DNA from: Caballeronia sp. GAFFF1
Lineage (GTDB): Bacteria > Pseudomonadota > Gammaproteobacteria > Burkholderiales > Burkholderiaceae
DNA: 64,000 nucleotides
Reading direction: 5' to 3'
Assembly (NCBI RefSeq): GCF_023630705.1
Contig: NZ_JALQEM010000005.1
Coordinates: 264,330 to 328,329, forward strand
Shown: positions 28,500 through 38,572 of the stretch, piece after piece
Layout: each line of letters starts with the position of its first letter
Position numbering within the stretch: position 1 is the stretch's first letter
Notes under the pieces: generated by a model
Seen by the model: the letters and a program-made list of their open reading frames with translations, nothing else
Told to the model about the DNA's origin: nothing
Databases searched by the model: none
Position numbers and translations under genes: made by a program

Positions 28500-29658
28500 G
28501 GCCGCCCAGTTCGTCGAAGCGGCGCGCGCGCGCGGCTTCGACTGGTATGCGGGCGTGCCGTGCTCGTTTCTCACGCCGTTCATCAACTACGTGCTGCAGG
28601 ACGAATCGCTGCATTACGTGTCGGCGGCGAACGAAGGCGATGCGGTCGCGCTGATCGCAGGCGTGGCGCTTGGCGCAGGAAGCGGTAGTCCGAAACGTCG
28701 CGGCATCGCGATGATGCAGAACTCCGGCCTCGGCAACGCGGTGAGCCCGCTGACCTCGCTCACGTGGACGTTCCGGCTGCCGCAGCTTCTGATCGTGACA
28801 TGGCGCGGCCAGCCGGGCGTCGCCGATGAACCGCAGCACGCGCTGATGGGCCCGATCACGCCGCAGATGCTCGACACGATGGAGATTCCGTGGGAGCTTT
28901 TCCCGACGGAAGCGGACGCCATCGGTCCGGCGCTCGACCGCGCGACCGAATACATGGACCGCACCGGCCGCCCTTATGCGCTCGTCATGCAGAAGGGCAG
29001 TGTCGCGCCGTATGAGCTGAAGAAGACCGGCCTGTCGGGCGTGCGCTCCGGTCAAGCCGCCGCGCCGGTCGACCGGTTCGAAGGCGAGCGCGTGACGCGT
29101 CATGCCGCGCTCGAGCGCGTGATCGCACGCACGCCGAAGGATTCGACGGTCGTCCTGGCTTCGACCGGCTTCTGCGGCCGCGAGCTGTACGCCATCGACG
29201 ACCGCGAGAATCAGCTGTATCTCGTCGGCTCCATGGGCTGCGTGACGCCGATGGCGCTCGGCCTCGCGTTGTCGCGTCCGGATCTCACCGTCGTCGCGCT
29301 CGACGGCGACGGCGCGGCGCTCATGCGCATGGGCGCGTTTTCGACGCTCGGCGCCTACGGCCCGTCCAACCTGATCCACCTGTTGCTCGACAACGGCGCG
29401 CACGAATCGACTGGCGGACAGGCGACCGTCTCACGCGGCGTCGATTTCGCGTCGATCGCGTCGGCGTGCGGCTACTCGCTAGCGCTCGACGGCGACGACA
29501 TCGGCGTGATCGACCGCCTCTTCGACGCGCAAGCGGCCGAAGGCGCGCGCTTCGCGCGGCTGTCGATTACCACAGGCACGCCTGCCGACCTGCCGCGCCC
29601 GAAGATCACGCCGGAAGACGTGCGCGCGCGTCTGCAACGACACATCGGAGAACGCTGA
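28492..29658 (+). CDS. Phosphonopyruvate decarboxylase
   Basis: A 388-residue thiamine-diphosphate enzyme that decarboxylates phosphonopyruvate to phosphonoacetaldehyde, pulling the unfavourable PepM reaction forward. The Pyr domain has [11 protein letters not shown] with the catalytic Glu near residue 43. The PP domain has the ThDP-binding [13 protein letters not shown] followed by [14 protein letters not shown]. The GTG start with GGAG upstream lies inside the end of pepM (8-base overlap), implying tight translational coupling. The symbol varies between systems (ppd, fom2, aepY), so I leave it empty. Confidence 0.93.
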   Translation: MIEAAQFVEAARARGFDWYAGVPCSFLTPFINYVLQDESLHYVSAANEGDAVALIAGVALGAGSGSPKRRGIAMMQNSGLGNAVSPLTSLTWTFRLPQLLIVTWRGQPGVADEPQHALMGPITPQMLDTMEIPWELFPTEADAIGPALDRATEYMDRTGRPYALVMQKGSVAPYELKKTGLSGVRSGQAAAPVDRFEGERVTRHAALERVIARTPKDSTVVLASTGFCGRELYAIDDRENQLYLVGSMGCVTPMALGLALSRPDLTVVALDGDGAALMRMGAFSTLGAYGPSNLIHLLLDNGAHESTGGQATVSRGVDFASIASACGYSLALDGDDIGVIDRLFDAQAAEGARFARLSITTGTPADLPRPKITPEDVRARLQRHIGER

Positions 29659-30722
29659 TGCTGCTGCTCAATCCCGGCCCCGTCACGCTGACCGAACGCG
29701 TGCGCAATAGCCTGTTGCAGACGGACCTGTGCCATCGCGAGCCGGAGTTCTTCGACTTGCAGGACGAAGCGAGGGCGCGGCTCGTCGCGGCATACGAGCT
29801 CGATCCCGCGAAGTGGACGGCGGTGCTGATGACCGGTTCGGGCACGGCTGCCGTCGAAAGCATGATCGCGGGCCTCGTGCCGGAAGGCGGGCGGCTGCTC
29901 GTCGTGGAAAACGGCGTGTATGGCGACCGCATCGCGCAGATCGCGACGCAGTACGGCATCGAACATGAAGTGCTGAAGTACGAATGGATGCAGGCGCCGG
30001 ACACCGACGCGATCGTCAAAATGATCGACGAGAAGGCGTTCTCGCACGTGGCAATCATTCATCACGAGACGACGACCGGCCGCCTGAATCCGCTCGATGC
30101 GCTCTCGCGGGCGTGCGCCGAGCGCGGCGTCGGCTTGCTGATGGATGGCGTGAGCAGCTTCGGCGCGGAAGCGATCGACTTCGACGGCGGCGGCATTGTC
30201 GCGGTGGCGGCGACCGCGAACAAGTGCCTGCACGGTGTGCCGGGCGCGGCGTTCGTGATCGCGCGGCGCGACGCGCTGGCGAAGGCCGCGAGCCGCACGT
30301 ATTACCTCGGTATCGCGCGGCTCGCCAAGTTGCAGGACGCGCGCAACACGCCGTTCACGCCGTCGGTGCATGCGTATTACGCGCTCGTCGAGGCGTTGCG
30401 CGAGTTCGAGGACGAAGGCGGCTGGCGCAAGCGCCACGCGCGCTATGCGACATTGGCCGAGCAAGTGCGCGCGGGCTTTGCCGCGCTTGGGATCGAGAGC
30501 GCGTTGCCGGCGGACGAGTCGTCGGTCGTGCTGCGCGCGTACCGGCTGCCGGCGGGCATCAGCTACGAAACGCTGCACGATACGCTGAAGGCCAAGGGCT
30601 TCGTGATCTACGCGGGGCAGGGCGGCTTGTCGAAGACCTTGTTCCGCATCTCGACGATGGGCGCGCTCGATGCCAGCGATATGGATCGCCTGATCGCATC
30701 CGTTGCGCAACTGCTAGGCTAG
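29658..30722 (+). CDS. 2-aminoethylphosphonate-pyruvate aminotransferase
   Basis: A 354-residue class V PLP aminotransferase. LNPGPVTLTERVR at the start and DLCHREPEFFDLQ are typical of PhnW-type enzymes. The PLP Asp is in LMDGVSSFG (D163) and the Schiff-base lysine is K189 in TANKCLHGVPG. In a biosynthetic setting it aminates phosphonoacetaldehyde to 2-aminoethylphosphonate. Catabolic PhnW uses the same chemistry in reverse, but no phosphonatase (phnX) gene is present here, which supports biosynthesis. It overlaps the decarboxylase stop (TGATG) and is the last gene of the operon, converging on the next with a 3-base gap. Confidence 0.92.
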   Translation: MLLLNPGPVTLTERVRNSLLQTDLCHREPEFFDLQDEARARLVAAYELDPAKWTAVLMTGSGTAAVESMIAGLVPEGGRLLVVENGVYGDRIAQIATQYGIEHEVLKYEWMQAPDTDAIVKMIDEKAFSHVAIIHHETTTGRLNPLDALSRACAERGVGLLMDGVSSFGAEAIDFDGGGIVAVAATANKCLHGVPGAAFVIARRDALAKAASRTYYLGIARLAKLQDARNTPFTPSVHAYYALVEALREFEDEGGWRKRHARYATLAEQVRAGFAALGIESALPADESSVVLRAYRLPAGISYETLHDTLKAKGFVIYAGQGGLSKTLFRISTMGALDASDMDRLIASVAQLLG

Positions 30723-30725
30723 GCG

Positions 30726-31166
30726 TCAGGGGCCTTTGCAGAAGATCGCCGTGATGAAGGGCGCGACGTGGTGCACGTCCGCGTCGCTGCCCGCCGCGTC
30801 GACCTTCTCTTGCACCGCGTCGTCGCTCGCCCAGACGACCACGCCGTAAGCCGAATCCGCAATGGGCTCGCTGTTGCCCTGTCTGAAGATCGGATCGTCC
30901 TTCTGGTAGCCGACGACCGCATACACTTTGAAACCGTATGCCGTTAGCACCGCGCCTTTGACCGCCTTGAACGCGTTGACCGAGTTCGGCTCGACGCGCA
31001 TCGGCTTCTTCTCGATCAATCCTTCTTGTTGGAGCGGCGCGATGAAGTCGTGCGCGGTGGAGTGACAGTCGAGCTGCGCTTCGATTGCGCGTGCATGCGA
31101 CGGCGCGGCCGACAGGGCGAGCGCAATGGATGCGGCTAGGCGAAAGAAAAGCGCGGCGGCCTTCAT
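30726..31166 (-). CDS. Hypothetical secreted protein
   Basis: A 146-residue protein with an N-terminal signal peptide (about residues 1-26, ending SHA). The mature part is a small alpha/beta protein with two cysteines, one near the new N-terminus (QLDCHSTAHDF) and one at the C-terminus (AIFCKGP), which could pair. I recognise no family. The gene is monocistronic and converges on the AEP transaminase gene, so its link to phosphonate metabolism is only positional. Confidence 0.65.
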   Translation of the reverse strand: MKAAALFFRLAASIALALSAAPSHARAIEAQLDCHSTAHDFIAPLQQEGLIEKKPMRVEPNSVNAFKAVKGAVLTAYGFKVYAVVGYQKDDPIFRQGNSEPIADSAYGVVVWASDDAVQEKVDAAGSDADVHHVAPFITAIFCKGP

Positions 31167-31256
31167 AACGAATCTTCACGGTGACGGACGAAAGCTTGCA
31201 CTTTAGCGAGCGCGCAAAAATTGTGCTCGGATCAGTGCGTCCGGTCCACGCCGCAA

Positions 31257-31282
31257 GAAAAACGCCCTTCGTCAGAAGGGCG
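31257..31282 (-). terminator. Terminator of guaD
   Basis: The CGCCCTTC/GAAGGGCG stem with a 4-base loop is followed on the minus strand by TTTTTCTT, 13 bases after the guaD stop. Confidence 0.85.
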
Positions 31283-31294
31283 CTTCTTGAACAC

Positions 31295-32623
31295 TCAGGC
31301 CGCCAGTTCCAGCGCCGTCGTCCTGCGCCGCTCGCGCTCATGCACGCGCCTGCCTGCCGCGTAGGTTTCGAACACGGCGCGGTCATCGCCGAGCAGCGCG
31401 AACGCGAACAGCAGTTCTTCGAGCGATTCCACGCGAGCCGTGCGCCGGGCGAGCAGCGGCGTCGCGGCCGGATCGAGCACGACGAAATCCGCCTCGCTGC
31501 CGGGCGCGAGCGTGCCGATCTTGTCGTCGAGTTCGAGCACGTGCGCCGCGCCCGTCGTCGCGAGCCAGAACATGCGCGTCGCGCTCAGGTGATGCCCGGT
31601 CAGACGCGCGACCTTGTGCGCTTCGTTCATCGTCTGGAGCATGGAGAACGACGTGCCGCCGCCCACGTCCGTCGCGAGCGCGACCGGCATCTTTGACGCG
31701 CCGGCTTTCTCGAAGTCGAACAAACCGCTGCCGAGAAACAGGTTCGATGTCGGGCAATGCGACGCCACCGCGCCCGTTTCGGCCATGCGCTGGCGGTCAG
31801 TATCGTCGAGATGGATGCAGTGGCCGTACACCGCGCGCCGCCGCAAGAGGCCGTAGTGGTCGTACACGTCCAGATAACTGCGGTGGCCCGGAAACAGGCT
31901 CTCGACCCACTTGATCTCGTCGGTGTTCTCCGCGACGTGCGTCTGAATGAACACATCTTGATGTTGCTGCGCGAGCGTGCCGCACGCTTCCAGTTGCGCT
32001 TCGGTCGATGTCGGCGCAAAGCGCGGCGTCAGCGCGTAATGCTGACGCCCGCGGCCGTGCCAGCGCGCGATGAGCTCGGCGCTGTCGTCGTAGCCGGACT
32101 GCGCCGTGTCGCGCAGAAACTCGGGGCAATTGCGATCCATCAGCACCTTGCCCGCCACCATGCGCACATTGCGCGCCTCGCTTTCGGCGAAGAACGCATC
32201 GGCGGATTGCTTGTGCACCGTGCAGTAGACGAGCGCGGTCGTCGTGCCGCACGCGAGCAGTTCATCGAGGAAGAAGCTCGCCGTCTCCCGCGCCACGGCC
32301 GGGTTCTCGAAGCCGCGCTCGGTCGGAAACGTGTACGTGTTGAGCCACGGAAGAAGACCCGGCGCGGGCGACGCGATCATGTCCGTCTGCGGAAAGTGAA
32401 TGTGCGAGTCGATGAAACCCGGCACGATCAGCTTGTCGCGCATGGTGTGGACGGTCGCGTCCGCGCCGAGCGTGTCGCGCAGCGACGCATACGCGCCCGC
32501 CGCGACCACTTTGCCGTCTTCGACGATCAAAAGGCCATCGGCCTCGTACACCGCGCCGTCGGCGGCAAGCGCGGGGTCTTCGCGGAAGGTGAGCAACTGG
32601 GCGCGGTAGGCGGTCTGAGTCAT
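31295..32623 (-). CDS. guaD: Guanine deaminase
   Basis: A 442-residue zinc amidohydrolase converting guanine to xanthine and ammonia. The metal ligands are in PGFIDSHIHFPQ (H-x-H, near residue 73), THVAEN, GHCIHLDDTD and ATDVGGGTS, and PGLLPWLNTYTFPTE is guanine-deaminase-specific. The C-terminal composite domain ends in an Arg-rich tail. It lies just behind the purine permease gene (29-base gap) and its product feeds xanthine dehydrogenase, encoded at 36200-40095. Confidence 0.93.
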   Translation of the reverse strand: MTQTAYRAQLLTFREDPALAADGAVYEADGLLIVEDGKVVAAGAYASLRDTLGADATVHTMRDKLIVPGFIDSHIHFPQTDMIASPAPGLLPWLNTYTFPTERGFENPAVARETASFFLDELLACGTTTALVYCTVHKQSADAFFAESEARNVRMVAGKVLMDRNCPEFLRDTAQSGYDDSAELIARWHGRGRQHYALTPRFAPTSTEAQLEACGTLAQQHQDVFIQTHVAENTDEIKWVESLFPGHRSYLDVYDHYGLLRRRAVYGHCIHLDDTDRQRMAETGAVASHCPTSNLFLGSGLFDFEKAGASKMPVALATDVGGGTSFSMLQTMNEAHKVARLTGHHLSATRMFWLATTGAAHVLELDDKIGTLAPGSEADFVVLDPAATPLLARRTARVESLEELLFAFALLGDDRAVFETYAAGRRVHERERRRTTALELAA

Positions 32624-32652
32624 GGTGCAACGTCTCCGATTTCTAGTGATGT

Positions 32653-34023
32653 CTACAACTGCGAAAGCAATACGAGCGAGAAGGCCGCGATGATCCACAT
32701 CGCCGGCTTGATCTCGTTGAAGCGTCCGGTCGCGGACTTGAGCACGACGAACGCGAGAAAGCCGTACGCGACGCCGTCGGTGATCGAGTAGGTCAGCGGG
32801 ATCAGGATCATGGCGAGGAACGCGGGAATGGCTTCGTCGAAGCGATGCCATTCGATCTGCGTGATCGCTTCCATCATGAACACGCCGACGAGCACGAGCG
32901 CGGGCGCGGTCGCGATCGCCGGAACGAGCGACAGGAGCGGCGAGAGAAACAGGAACGGCAGGAAGCACAGGCCCGCCACCACAGCGACGAGCCCGGTGCG
33001 CCCGCCCGCCGAAATGCCCGCCGCCGACTCGATATACGCGTTCGCGGGACTCGTGCCGAGCGGCGCGGAAACGAGCGCGGAGAAGGCGTCTACCATCATC
33101 GACTGGCGGATGTTGCGCGGGTTGCCGTTCGCGTCGGACAGCTTGCCGGCCTCCGAGATCGCCATGAACGTGGAGAGCGCGTCGAAGAACGACGTGAAGA
33201 GCATCACGAAGATGAACGGCCAGTAGACCACCTTCAACGCGCCCGTGAGGTCGAGTTGCCAGATACCCGAAAAGTCCGGCGCGGCGAAGAGGCCGTTCCA
33301 GTTCACGAGCGTTTTCGTGGCGATGGCGGCGGGCCAGTACGCGGTGCCGTCGCCCCAGACGCGGCCGATCGGAATGGCGATGATGGTCGTGAACACGATG
33401 CCGAGCATCAGCGCGCCGGTCACTTTGCGCGCGACGAGAATCGTCGTGACGGCAAGGCCGATCAGGAACGTGATGACCACCGGGTTGAGCGAGGCCGAAT
33501 GCACGATGGTCACCGGATCGCCGACGACGAACTTCGCGTTCACGAGCCCGATCAGGCTGATGAACAAGCCGATGCCGCACGACACCGCGTGCCGCAGGTT
33601 CGCGGGAATCGCATCCACGACGAGCTTGCGCGCGTTGAACACCGCGAGCACCGCGAAGATGACGCCGGCCCAGAACACGCAGCCGAGCGCCGTTTGCCAC
33701 GGCATCTTGCCGCCGTGGACCATGACGAAGGCGAAGAGCGCGTTCATGCCCATGCCGGGCGCGACGAGCACGGGATTGCGCGCGTAGAGGCCCATCGCGC
33801 AGCTGCCGAGAAAGCTGACGATGACCGTTGCCGTGAGCGCAGCCGGAAACGGCACGCCGGCCTGCGAGAGAATGCCCGGATTGACGACGATGATGTACAT
33901 CGCCGTGAGAAAGGTCGTGATGCCCGCGACGATCTCCGTCTTCGTGCGCGAGCCCGCCGCGCGAATGCCGAAGAACCGTTCGAGGGCGGTGGTGTCGCGG
34001 TGTGTTGTTGCTGTGGTATCCAT
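32653..34023 (-). CDS. NCS2 purine permease, AzgA family
   Basis: A 456-residue membrane protein with about 12-14 helices. The AzgA-type start FFGIRAAGSRTKTEIVAGITTF and NPVLVAPGMGMNALFAF, plus SCGIGLFISLIGLVNA, place it with the hypoxanthine/guanine/adenine permeases (PbuG, GhxP and AdeP types). The start at MDTTATTHRD is preferred; an upstream ATG adds 22 low-complexity residues. It is sandwiched between guanine and adenine/adenosine deaminase genes, consistent with nucleobase uptake for catabolism. Confidence 0.9.
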   Translation of the reverse strand: MDTTATTHRDTTALERFFGIRAAGSRTKTEIVAGITTFLTAMYIIVVNPGILSQAGVPFPAALTATVIVSFLGSCAMGLYARNPVLVAPGMGMNALFAFVMVHGGKMPWQTALGCVFWAGVIFAVLAVFNARKLVVDAIPANLRHAVSCGIGLFISLIGLVNAKFVVGDPVTIVHSASLNPVVITFLIGLAVTTILVARKVTGALMLGIVFTTIIAIPIGRVWGDGTAYWPAAIATKTLVNWNGLFAAPDFSGIWQLDLTGALKVVYWPFIFVMLFTSFFDALSTFMAISEAGKLSDANGNPRNIRQSMMVDAFSALVSAPLGTSPANAYIESAAGISAGGRTGLVAVVAGLCFLPFLFLSPLLSLVPAIATAPALVLVGVFMMEAITQIEWHRFDEAIPAFLAMILIPLTYSITDGVAYGFLAFVVLKSATGRFNEIKPAMWIIAAFSLVLLSQL

Positions 34024-34069
34024 CTTTATTGCGTTCAGTGCGGTTAGTGCTTGGTGCTGTTGCTTGGTG

Positions 34070-35092
34070 TCATTGCTTCCAGTACGCATCGAGGCGCGCG
34101 ACCATCTCGGCGCGTTCGTCGTCGGTGACGAACGAGGCTTCCAGGCTGTTCTTCAACAGCGTGTAGACCTCCTTGTCCGACAGCTTCAGCGCATCGACGA
34201 TGGCGAAGTAGTTCGCGTTGACGTAGCCGCCGAAGTACGCGGGATCGTCCGAATTGATCATCACCGCGACGCCCTGATCCAGCAGGTCTTTCAGCGTGTG
34301 CCTGGTCATGTCGTCGAATACGCGGAGCTTGATGTTCGAGAGCGGGCACACGGTCAGCGCGATGCGCGCATCCGCGAGACGCGCGACGAGCGCGGCGTCC
34401 TCGATGCTGCGCACGCCGTGATCGACGCGATCCACCTTGAGCACATCCAGCGCCTCGTAGACATACGCGGGCGGTCCTTCCTCGCCTGCATGCGCGACGA
34501 GCTTCAGCCCGCGTGCGCGCGCCTTCGCGAAGACGCGCTCGAATTTCGACGGCGGATGCCCGCGTTCCGACGAATCCAGCCCGACGCCGATGAGCCGGTG
34601 CGCGTACTGGTCGAAAAGCGGCAGCGCGCTTTCATACGTGGCGAGCGCGTCTTCCTCGGAGAGGTGGCGCAGGAAGCATAGGATCAGCTTCGACGTGAGG
34701 CCGCGTTTTTCGCCTTCGGCGAGCGCGCGCTCGATGCCCGCGACGACCGTCTCGATGGCGACGCCGCGCTCCGTATGCGTTTGCGGATCGAAGAAGATTT
34801 CCGCGTGCGTGACGTGATCGGCGAGCGCGCGCTCGACGTAGGCCATCGTCATGTCGTAGAAATCGGCTTCATGCAGCAGGACGCTCGCGCCCGCGTAGTA
34901 GATGTCGAGGAACGATTGCAGGTCGGTGAACGCGTACGCGGCGCGCAGCGCGTCGATGGAGTCGTACGCGAGCTTCACGCCGTTGCGCTCCGCAAGCGCG
35001 AAGATGAGTTCCGGCTCGAGCGATCCTTCGATGTGAATGTGCAGTTCCGCCTTCGGCGCGCGCGCGATCTTGTCGGCGAGTGTGGGATTCAT
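34070..35092 (-). CDS. Adenine/adenosine deaminase family enzyme
   Basis: A 340-residue metal-dependent deaminase. The zinc ligands are [10 protein letters not shown] (H-x-H near residue 15), LVAHAGEEG, the catalytic VDHGVRS and the terminal [10 protein letters not shown]. The [14 protein letters not shown] block and overall pattern match the Pseudomonas-type adenine deaminases, often labelled adenosine deaminase in databases. I therefore think adenine to hypoxanthine is the more likely reaction; the symbol is left empty because of that ambiguity. An upstream ATG would add 16 unconserved residues. It belongs to the purine block. Confidence 0.85.
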   Translation of the reverse strand: MNPTLADKIARAPKAELHIHIEGSLEPELIFALAERNGVKLAYDSIDALRAAYAFTDLQSFLDIYYAGASVLLHEADFYDMTMAYVERALADHVTHAEIFFDPQTHTERGVAIETVVAGIERALAEGEKRGLTSKLILCFLRHLSEEDALATYESALPLFDQYAHRLIGVGLDSSERGHPPSKFERVFAKARARGLKLVAHAGEEGPPAYVYEALDVLKVDRVDHGVRSIEDAALVARLADARIALTVCPLSNIKLRVFDDMTRHTLKDLLDQGVAVMINSDDPAYFGGYVNANYFAIVDALKLSDKEVYTLLKNSLEASFVTDDERAEMVARLDAYWKQ

Positions 35093-35136
35093 GGGCTTGA
35101 GGTTCTTATGTCGATGCTGGGGGCTTCCGCTCGGGG

Positions 35137-36153
35137 TCAAGCGGTCTGTTGCGACGACGCGGAGAGTTCGGCACGCGCTTCCACCGCCTGCAGCAGCTGG
35201 GCGGCTGCTGCGACGGCGATCACTTCGGGCGCTTTATCGACGATGCCGTCGATGCCGATCGGACACACCATCCTCGCGATGCGCGCGGGGTCGATGCCGC
35301 GCGCCGCGAGCCGGTGTTCGAACTGCCGGCGCTTCGTGTGCGAGCCGATCATGCCGAAGAACGCGAAGTCGCCGCGCGCGAGAATGCGTTCGGCGAGCAC
35401 GAGATCCACCGCATGGTTGTGCGTCATGACGATGAAGTACGTGCCCGGCGGCGCGTTGTCGACGGCTTCGTCGGGCGCGTCGTTCGGCTCGATCGTCACG
35501 TTGTCCGGCACGAACTGCGCGGCCGGGAACGCGGCGTCGCGCTCGTCGACCCATCGCACGTGACAGGGCAGCGTGGCGAGCACGCGCACGAGCGCCGCGC
35601 CCACGTGACCCGCGCCGAACAGCACCACCTGGAAGTCGCGCGGCGCGATGGTCTCGGTGAGCAGCGCGCCGCTCTCGTCGAAGCCCGCGCCGTCCCACAA
35701 CAGGCAGTCGGCGGTGTCGGCGCCCGGCTCGGGATCGGACAGCATCACGGCGTCGGGCATCGGCGCGAAGGAGACGCTGCGCACCGTCGAAAGCCCGGCT
35801 GCCGTGCGTTTGGCGAGCGACGTCACCCAGTTCAGGTCCGATACGTCGAGCCGCTCGAACGCGAGCACGACCGCGCCGCCGCAGCACTGGCCGAGACTCG
35901 GACCGAGCGCGAAACGCTCGAGCCTGCGCATGCGCGGGCTGCGCATGCCGTCCTTCAGCACTTGCCGGGCGGTTTCGATCGCCTTCCATTCGAGATGGCC
36001 GCCGCCGATGGTGTAGCGGGCGTCCTCGCGCGTCACGATCATCTTCGTGCCCGGCTCCCGCGGCGCGGAGCCTTCGACACGCGCGACCGTCACGAGCACG
36101 ACGGCGTCGCCGTGCGCGAGCAGGTGTTGCAGGTCGTTCAGCCAAACTTGCAT
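35137..36153 (-). CDS. xdhC: Xanthine dehydrogenase accessory protein XdhC
   Basis: A 338-residue chaperone that binds and sulfurates the molybdenum cofactor before insertion into XdhB. The LGQCCGGAV cysteine motif lies near residue 90 and the Rossmann-type [17 protein letters not shown] follows in the C-terminal domain. The first domain has [12 protein letters not shown] and [11 protein letters not shown]. It lies 46 bases downstream of xdhB on the same strand, the standard xdhA-xdhB-xdhC order. Confidence 0.94.
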   Translation of the reverse strand: MQVWLNDLQHLLAHGDAVVLVTVARVEGSAPREPGTKMIVTREDARYTIGGGHLEWKAIETARQVLKDGMRSPRMRRLERFALGPSLGQCCGGAVVLAFERLDVSDLNWVTSLAKRTAAGLSTVRSVSFAPMPDAVMLSDPEPGADTADCLLWDGAGFDESGALLTETIAPRDFQVVLFGAGHVGAALVRVLATLPCHVRWVDERDAAFPAAQFVPDNVTIEPNDAPDEAVDNAPPGTYFIVMTHNHAVDLVLAERILARGDFAFFGMIGSHTKRRQFEHRLAARGIDPARIARMVCPIGIDGIVDKAPEVIAVAAAAQLLQAVEARAELSASSQQTA

Positions 36154-36199
36154 GGATGAGGCTCCGGGAGAGGATCGGGTTATCGCGTCGTCGCAGGCG

Positions 36200-38572
36200 C
36201 TAGTTTACCGGGGCGGCCGACTCCGCCTCGACGGAAAGCGACGACAGCGCGTCGAGAATCGCTTCGGGCGTGGCGGGCGCGCGCAGCTTCGGTGCGTCCG
36301 CCGCGTCGGGCGAAGCGCCCGCGATGGCCGCGCGGATGGCGAGCAGCACCGAAAACGCGAGCAGGAGCGGCGGCTCGCCGACGGCTTTCGAGCGGAAGAT
36401 GGTCGGCTCCGCGTTGTCGTTGCCCGCGCCGCGAAAGAGCGCGACGTTGAACGCGGCGGGTGTGTCGTTGACGGCGGGAATCTTGTAGGTGGAAGGCGCG
36501 TGCGTCATCAGTCGCCCGTCGCGGTTCCACCACAGCTCCTCGGTCGTGAGCCAGCCCATGCCCTGTATGAAGCCGCCTTCCACTTGTCCTAAGTCGATGG
36601 CCGGATTGATCGAGCGCCCTGCGTCGTGCAGCAGGTCGGCGCGCAGCAGTTTCCATTCGCCGGTGAGCGTATCGACGACGACTTCCGACACCGCCGCGCC
36701 GTACGCGAAGTAGTAGAACGGATGGCCGGTCAGCGTCTTCGCGTCCCAATGGACTTTGGGCGTGGCGTAAAAGCCGTCGGACCACAACTGCACGCGCGCA
36801 AGATACGCCGCCGCGACCAGTTGGTCGAACGGCATCTGCCCGCCGTTCGCCTCGACCACGCCGCCGTGAAAGCGCACGTCCGCGGCTGCGCCGCCAAGCT
36901 GCTTCGCGGCCAGTTCCGCGAGGCGCTCCCGGATGGTCAGCGCCGCCGCCTCCGCCGCCTTGCCGTTGAGATCGCTTCCGGTGGATGCCGCCGTCGCCGA
37001 CGTATTGGCGACCTTCGACGTATCGGTGGCCGTCACGCGCACGCGCGCGAGGCCGATGCCGAGCACGCTCGCCACCACTTGCGCGACCTTCGTGTTGAGC
37101 CCCTGACCCATTTCCGTGCCGCCATGATTGACGAGCACCGAGCCGTCCTTGTAGACATGCACGAGCGCGCCGGCCTGATTCAGAAACGGCACGTTGAACG
37201 AGATGCCGAACTTGACCGGCGTGAACGCGATGCCGCGCTTGAGCACGTCGTTGGTCGCGTTGAACGCCGCGATTGCTTCGCGGCGCGCGTGGTAGCCGCT
37301 GGATGCAATCAAGTCGTCGGTGAGCGGCGCGAGCACGTTGTCCGCGACCGTCTGGCCGTACGGCGTCACGTTGCGCGCGTCGATGCCGTAGTAGTTCGCG
37401 CGCCGCACGTCGAGCGGATCGCGCTTCAGCCGATGCGCGATTTCATCGAGCATCACTTCCATCACGAGCGCGCCTTGCGGGCCGCCGAAGCCGCGAAACG
37501 CCGTGTTCGACTGCGTGTTGGTCTTGCAGCAGAACGCGCGGATATCGACATCGCTCAGGTAGTACGCGTTGTCGAAGTGGCAGACGGCGCGGGTCGCGAC
37601 CGCGCCCGACAAGTCCGCCGAATAGCCGGCCCGCAGCGCGATCTCGACGCGCGCGCCGACGATGCGCCCGTAGTCATCGAAACCCGCTTCGTATTCGTAG
37701 ACCGCGTCGTGGCGCTTGCCGGTGATCATGAAGTCGTCGTCGCGATCGGCGCGCAGCTTCACCGGGCGCCTGAGCACATGCGCCGCCAGCGCCGCGACGC
37801 ATGCGAATAGCGCCGATTGCGATTCCTTGCCGCCGAAGCCGCCGCCCATGCGCCGGCATTCGCACACGACCGCGTGCGTCGGCCAGTCGAGCATGTGCGC
37901 GACGACCTGCTGCATTTCGCTCGGATGCTGCGTCGAGCTGTAGACAAGCATGCCGTCCGATTCCTTCGGCACCGCGTACGCCACCTGTCCTTCGAGATAG
38001 AACTGCTCCTGCCCGCCGACCTCGAATTCCCCGGCAACGCGATGCTTCGCGCCCGCGATGCGCGCATCCGGATCGCCGCGTTTCAGATGCAGCGGCGGCA
38101 GCACGAACTGCTTGCGCGCCTTGGCTTCGCGCGGCGTGAGCACGGCTTCGAGCGGCTCGTAGCGCACCACATCGTCGCTTTTCGCGAGCGCGGCGGCGCG
38201 GCGCGCCAGATCGTGCGTCTCCGCGATCACCGCGAACACCGGCTGCCCGAGGTACTGCACTTCGTCGGCGGCGAGGATCGGGTCGTCGTGCAGCACCGGG
38301 CCGCAGTTGTTTTCGCCGCGAATGTCGGCGGCGGTCAGAACCGCGACGACGCCGGGCGCGGCACGCACGGCATCGAGATTCATCGAGACGATGCGCGCGT
38401 GCGCATGGCGCGACAGCCCGAGCGCCGCGTGCAGCGTGCCACGCAATTCGCGGATGTCGTCGGTGTAGATCGCCTCGCCGCTCACGTGCAGCGTCGCCGA
38501 TTCGTGCGGCAGCGCGGCGCCCGCGGCGTCGGCCGCGGTATCGAGTGCAACAGGCTCGCTGGCCTTGTTCAT
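36200..38572 (-). CDS. xdhB: Xanthine dehydrogenase molybdopterin subunit XdhB
   Basis: A 790-residue molybdenum hydroxylase large subunit. Moco-binding and active-site blocks include GQEQFYLEGQVAYA, GGGFGGKESQ, FRGFGGPQG (catalytic Arg region), GTEMGQGLNTKVAQ and the catalytic Glu in SKAVGEPPLLLA. It oxidises hypoxanthine to xanthine to urate. The start overlaps the xdhA stop by four bases (ATGA). It receives products from guaD and the adenine/adenosine deaminase encoded downstream. Confidence 0.95.
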   Translation of the reverse strand: MNKASEPVALDTAADAAGAALPHESATLHVSGEAIYTDDIRELRGTLHAALGLSRHAHARIVSMNLDAVRAAPGVVAVLTAADIRGENNCGPVLHDDPILAADEVQYLGQPVFAVIAETHDLARRAAALAKSDDVVRYEPLEAVLTPREAKARKQFVLPPLHLKRGDPDARIAGAKHRVAGEFEVGGQEQFYLEGQVAYAVPKESDGMLVYSSTQHPSEMQQVVAHMLDWPTHAVVCECRRMGGGFGGKESQSALFACVAALAAHVLRRPVKLRADRDDDFMITGKRHDAVYEYEAGFDDYGRIVGARVEIALRAGYSADLSGAVATRAVCHFDNAYYLSDVDIRAFCCKTNTQSNTAFRGFGGPQGALVMEVMLDEIAHRLKRDPLDVRRANYYGIDARNVTPYGQTVADNVLAPLTDDLIASSGYHARREAIAAFNATNDVLKRGIAFTPVKFGISFNVPFLNQAGALVHVYKDGSVLVNHGGTEMGQGLNTKVAQVVASVLGIGLARVRVTATDTSKVANTSATAASTGSDLNGKAAEAAALTIRERLAELAAKQLGGAAADVRFHGGVVEANGGQMPFDQLVAAAYLARVQLWSDGFYATPKVHWDAKTLTGHPFYYFAYGAAVSEVVVDTLTGEWKLLRADLLHDAGRSINPAIDLGQVEGGFIQGMGWLTTEELWWNRDGRLMTHAPSTYKIPAVNDTPAAFNVALFRGAGNDNAEPTIFRSKAVGEPPLLLAFSVLLAIRAAIAGASPDAADAPKLRAPATPEAILDALSSLSVEAESAAPVN

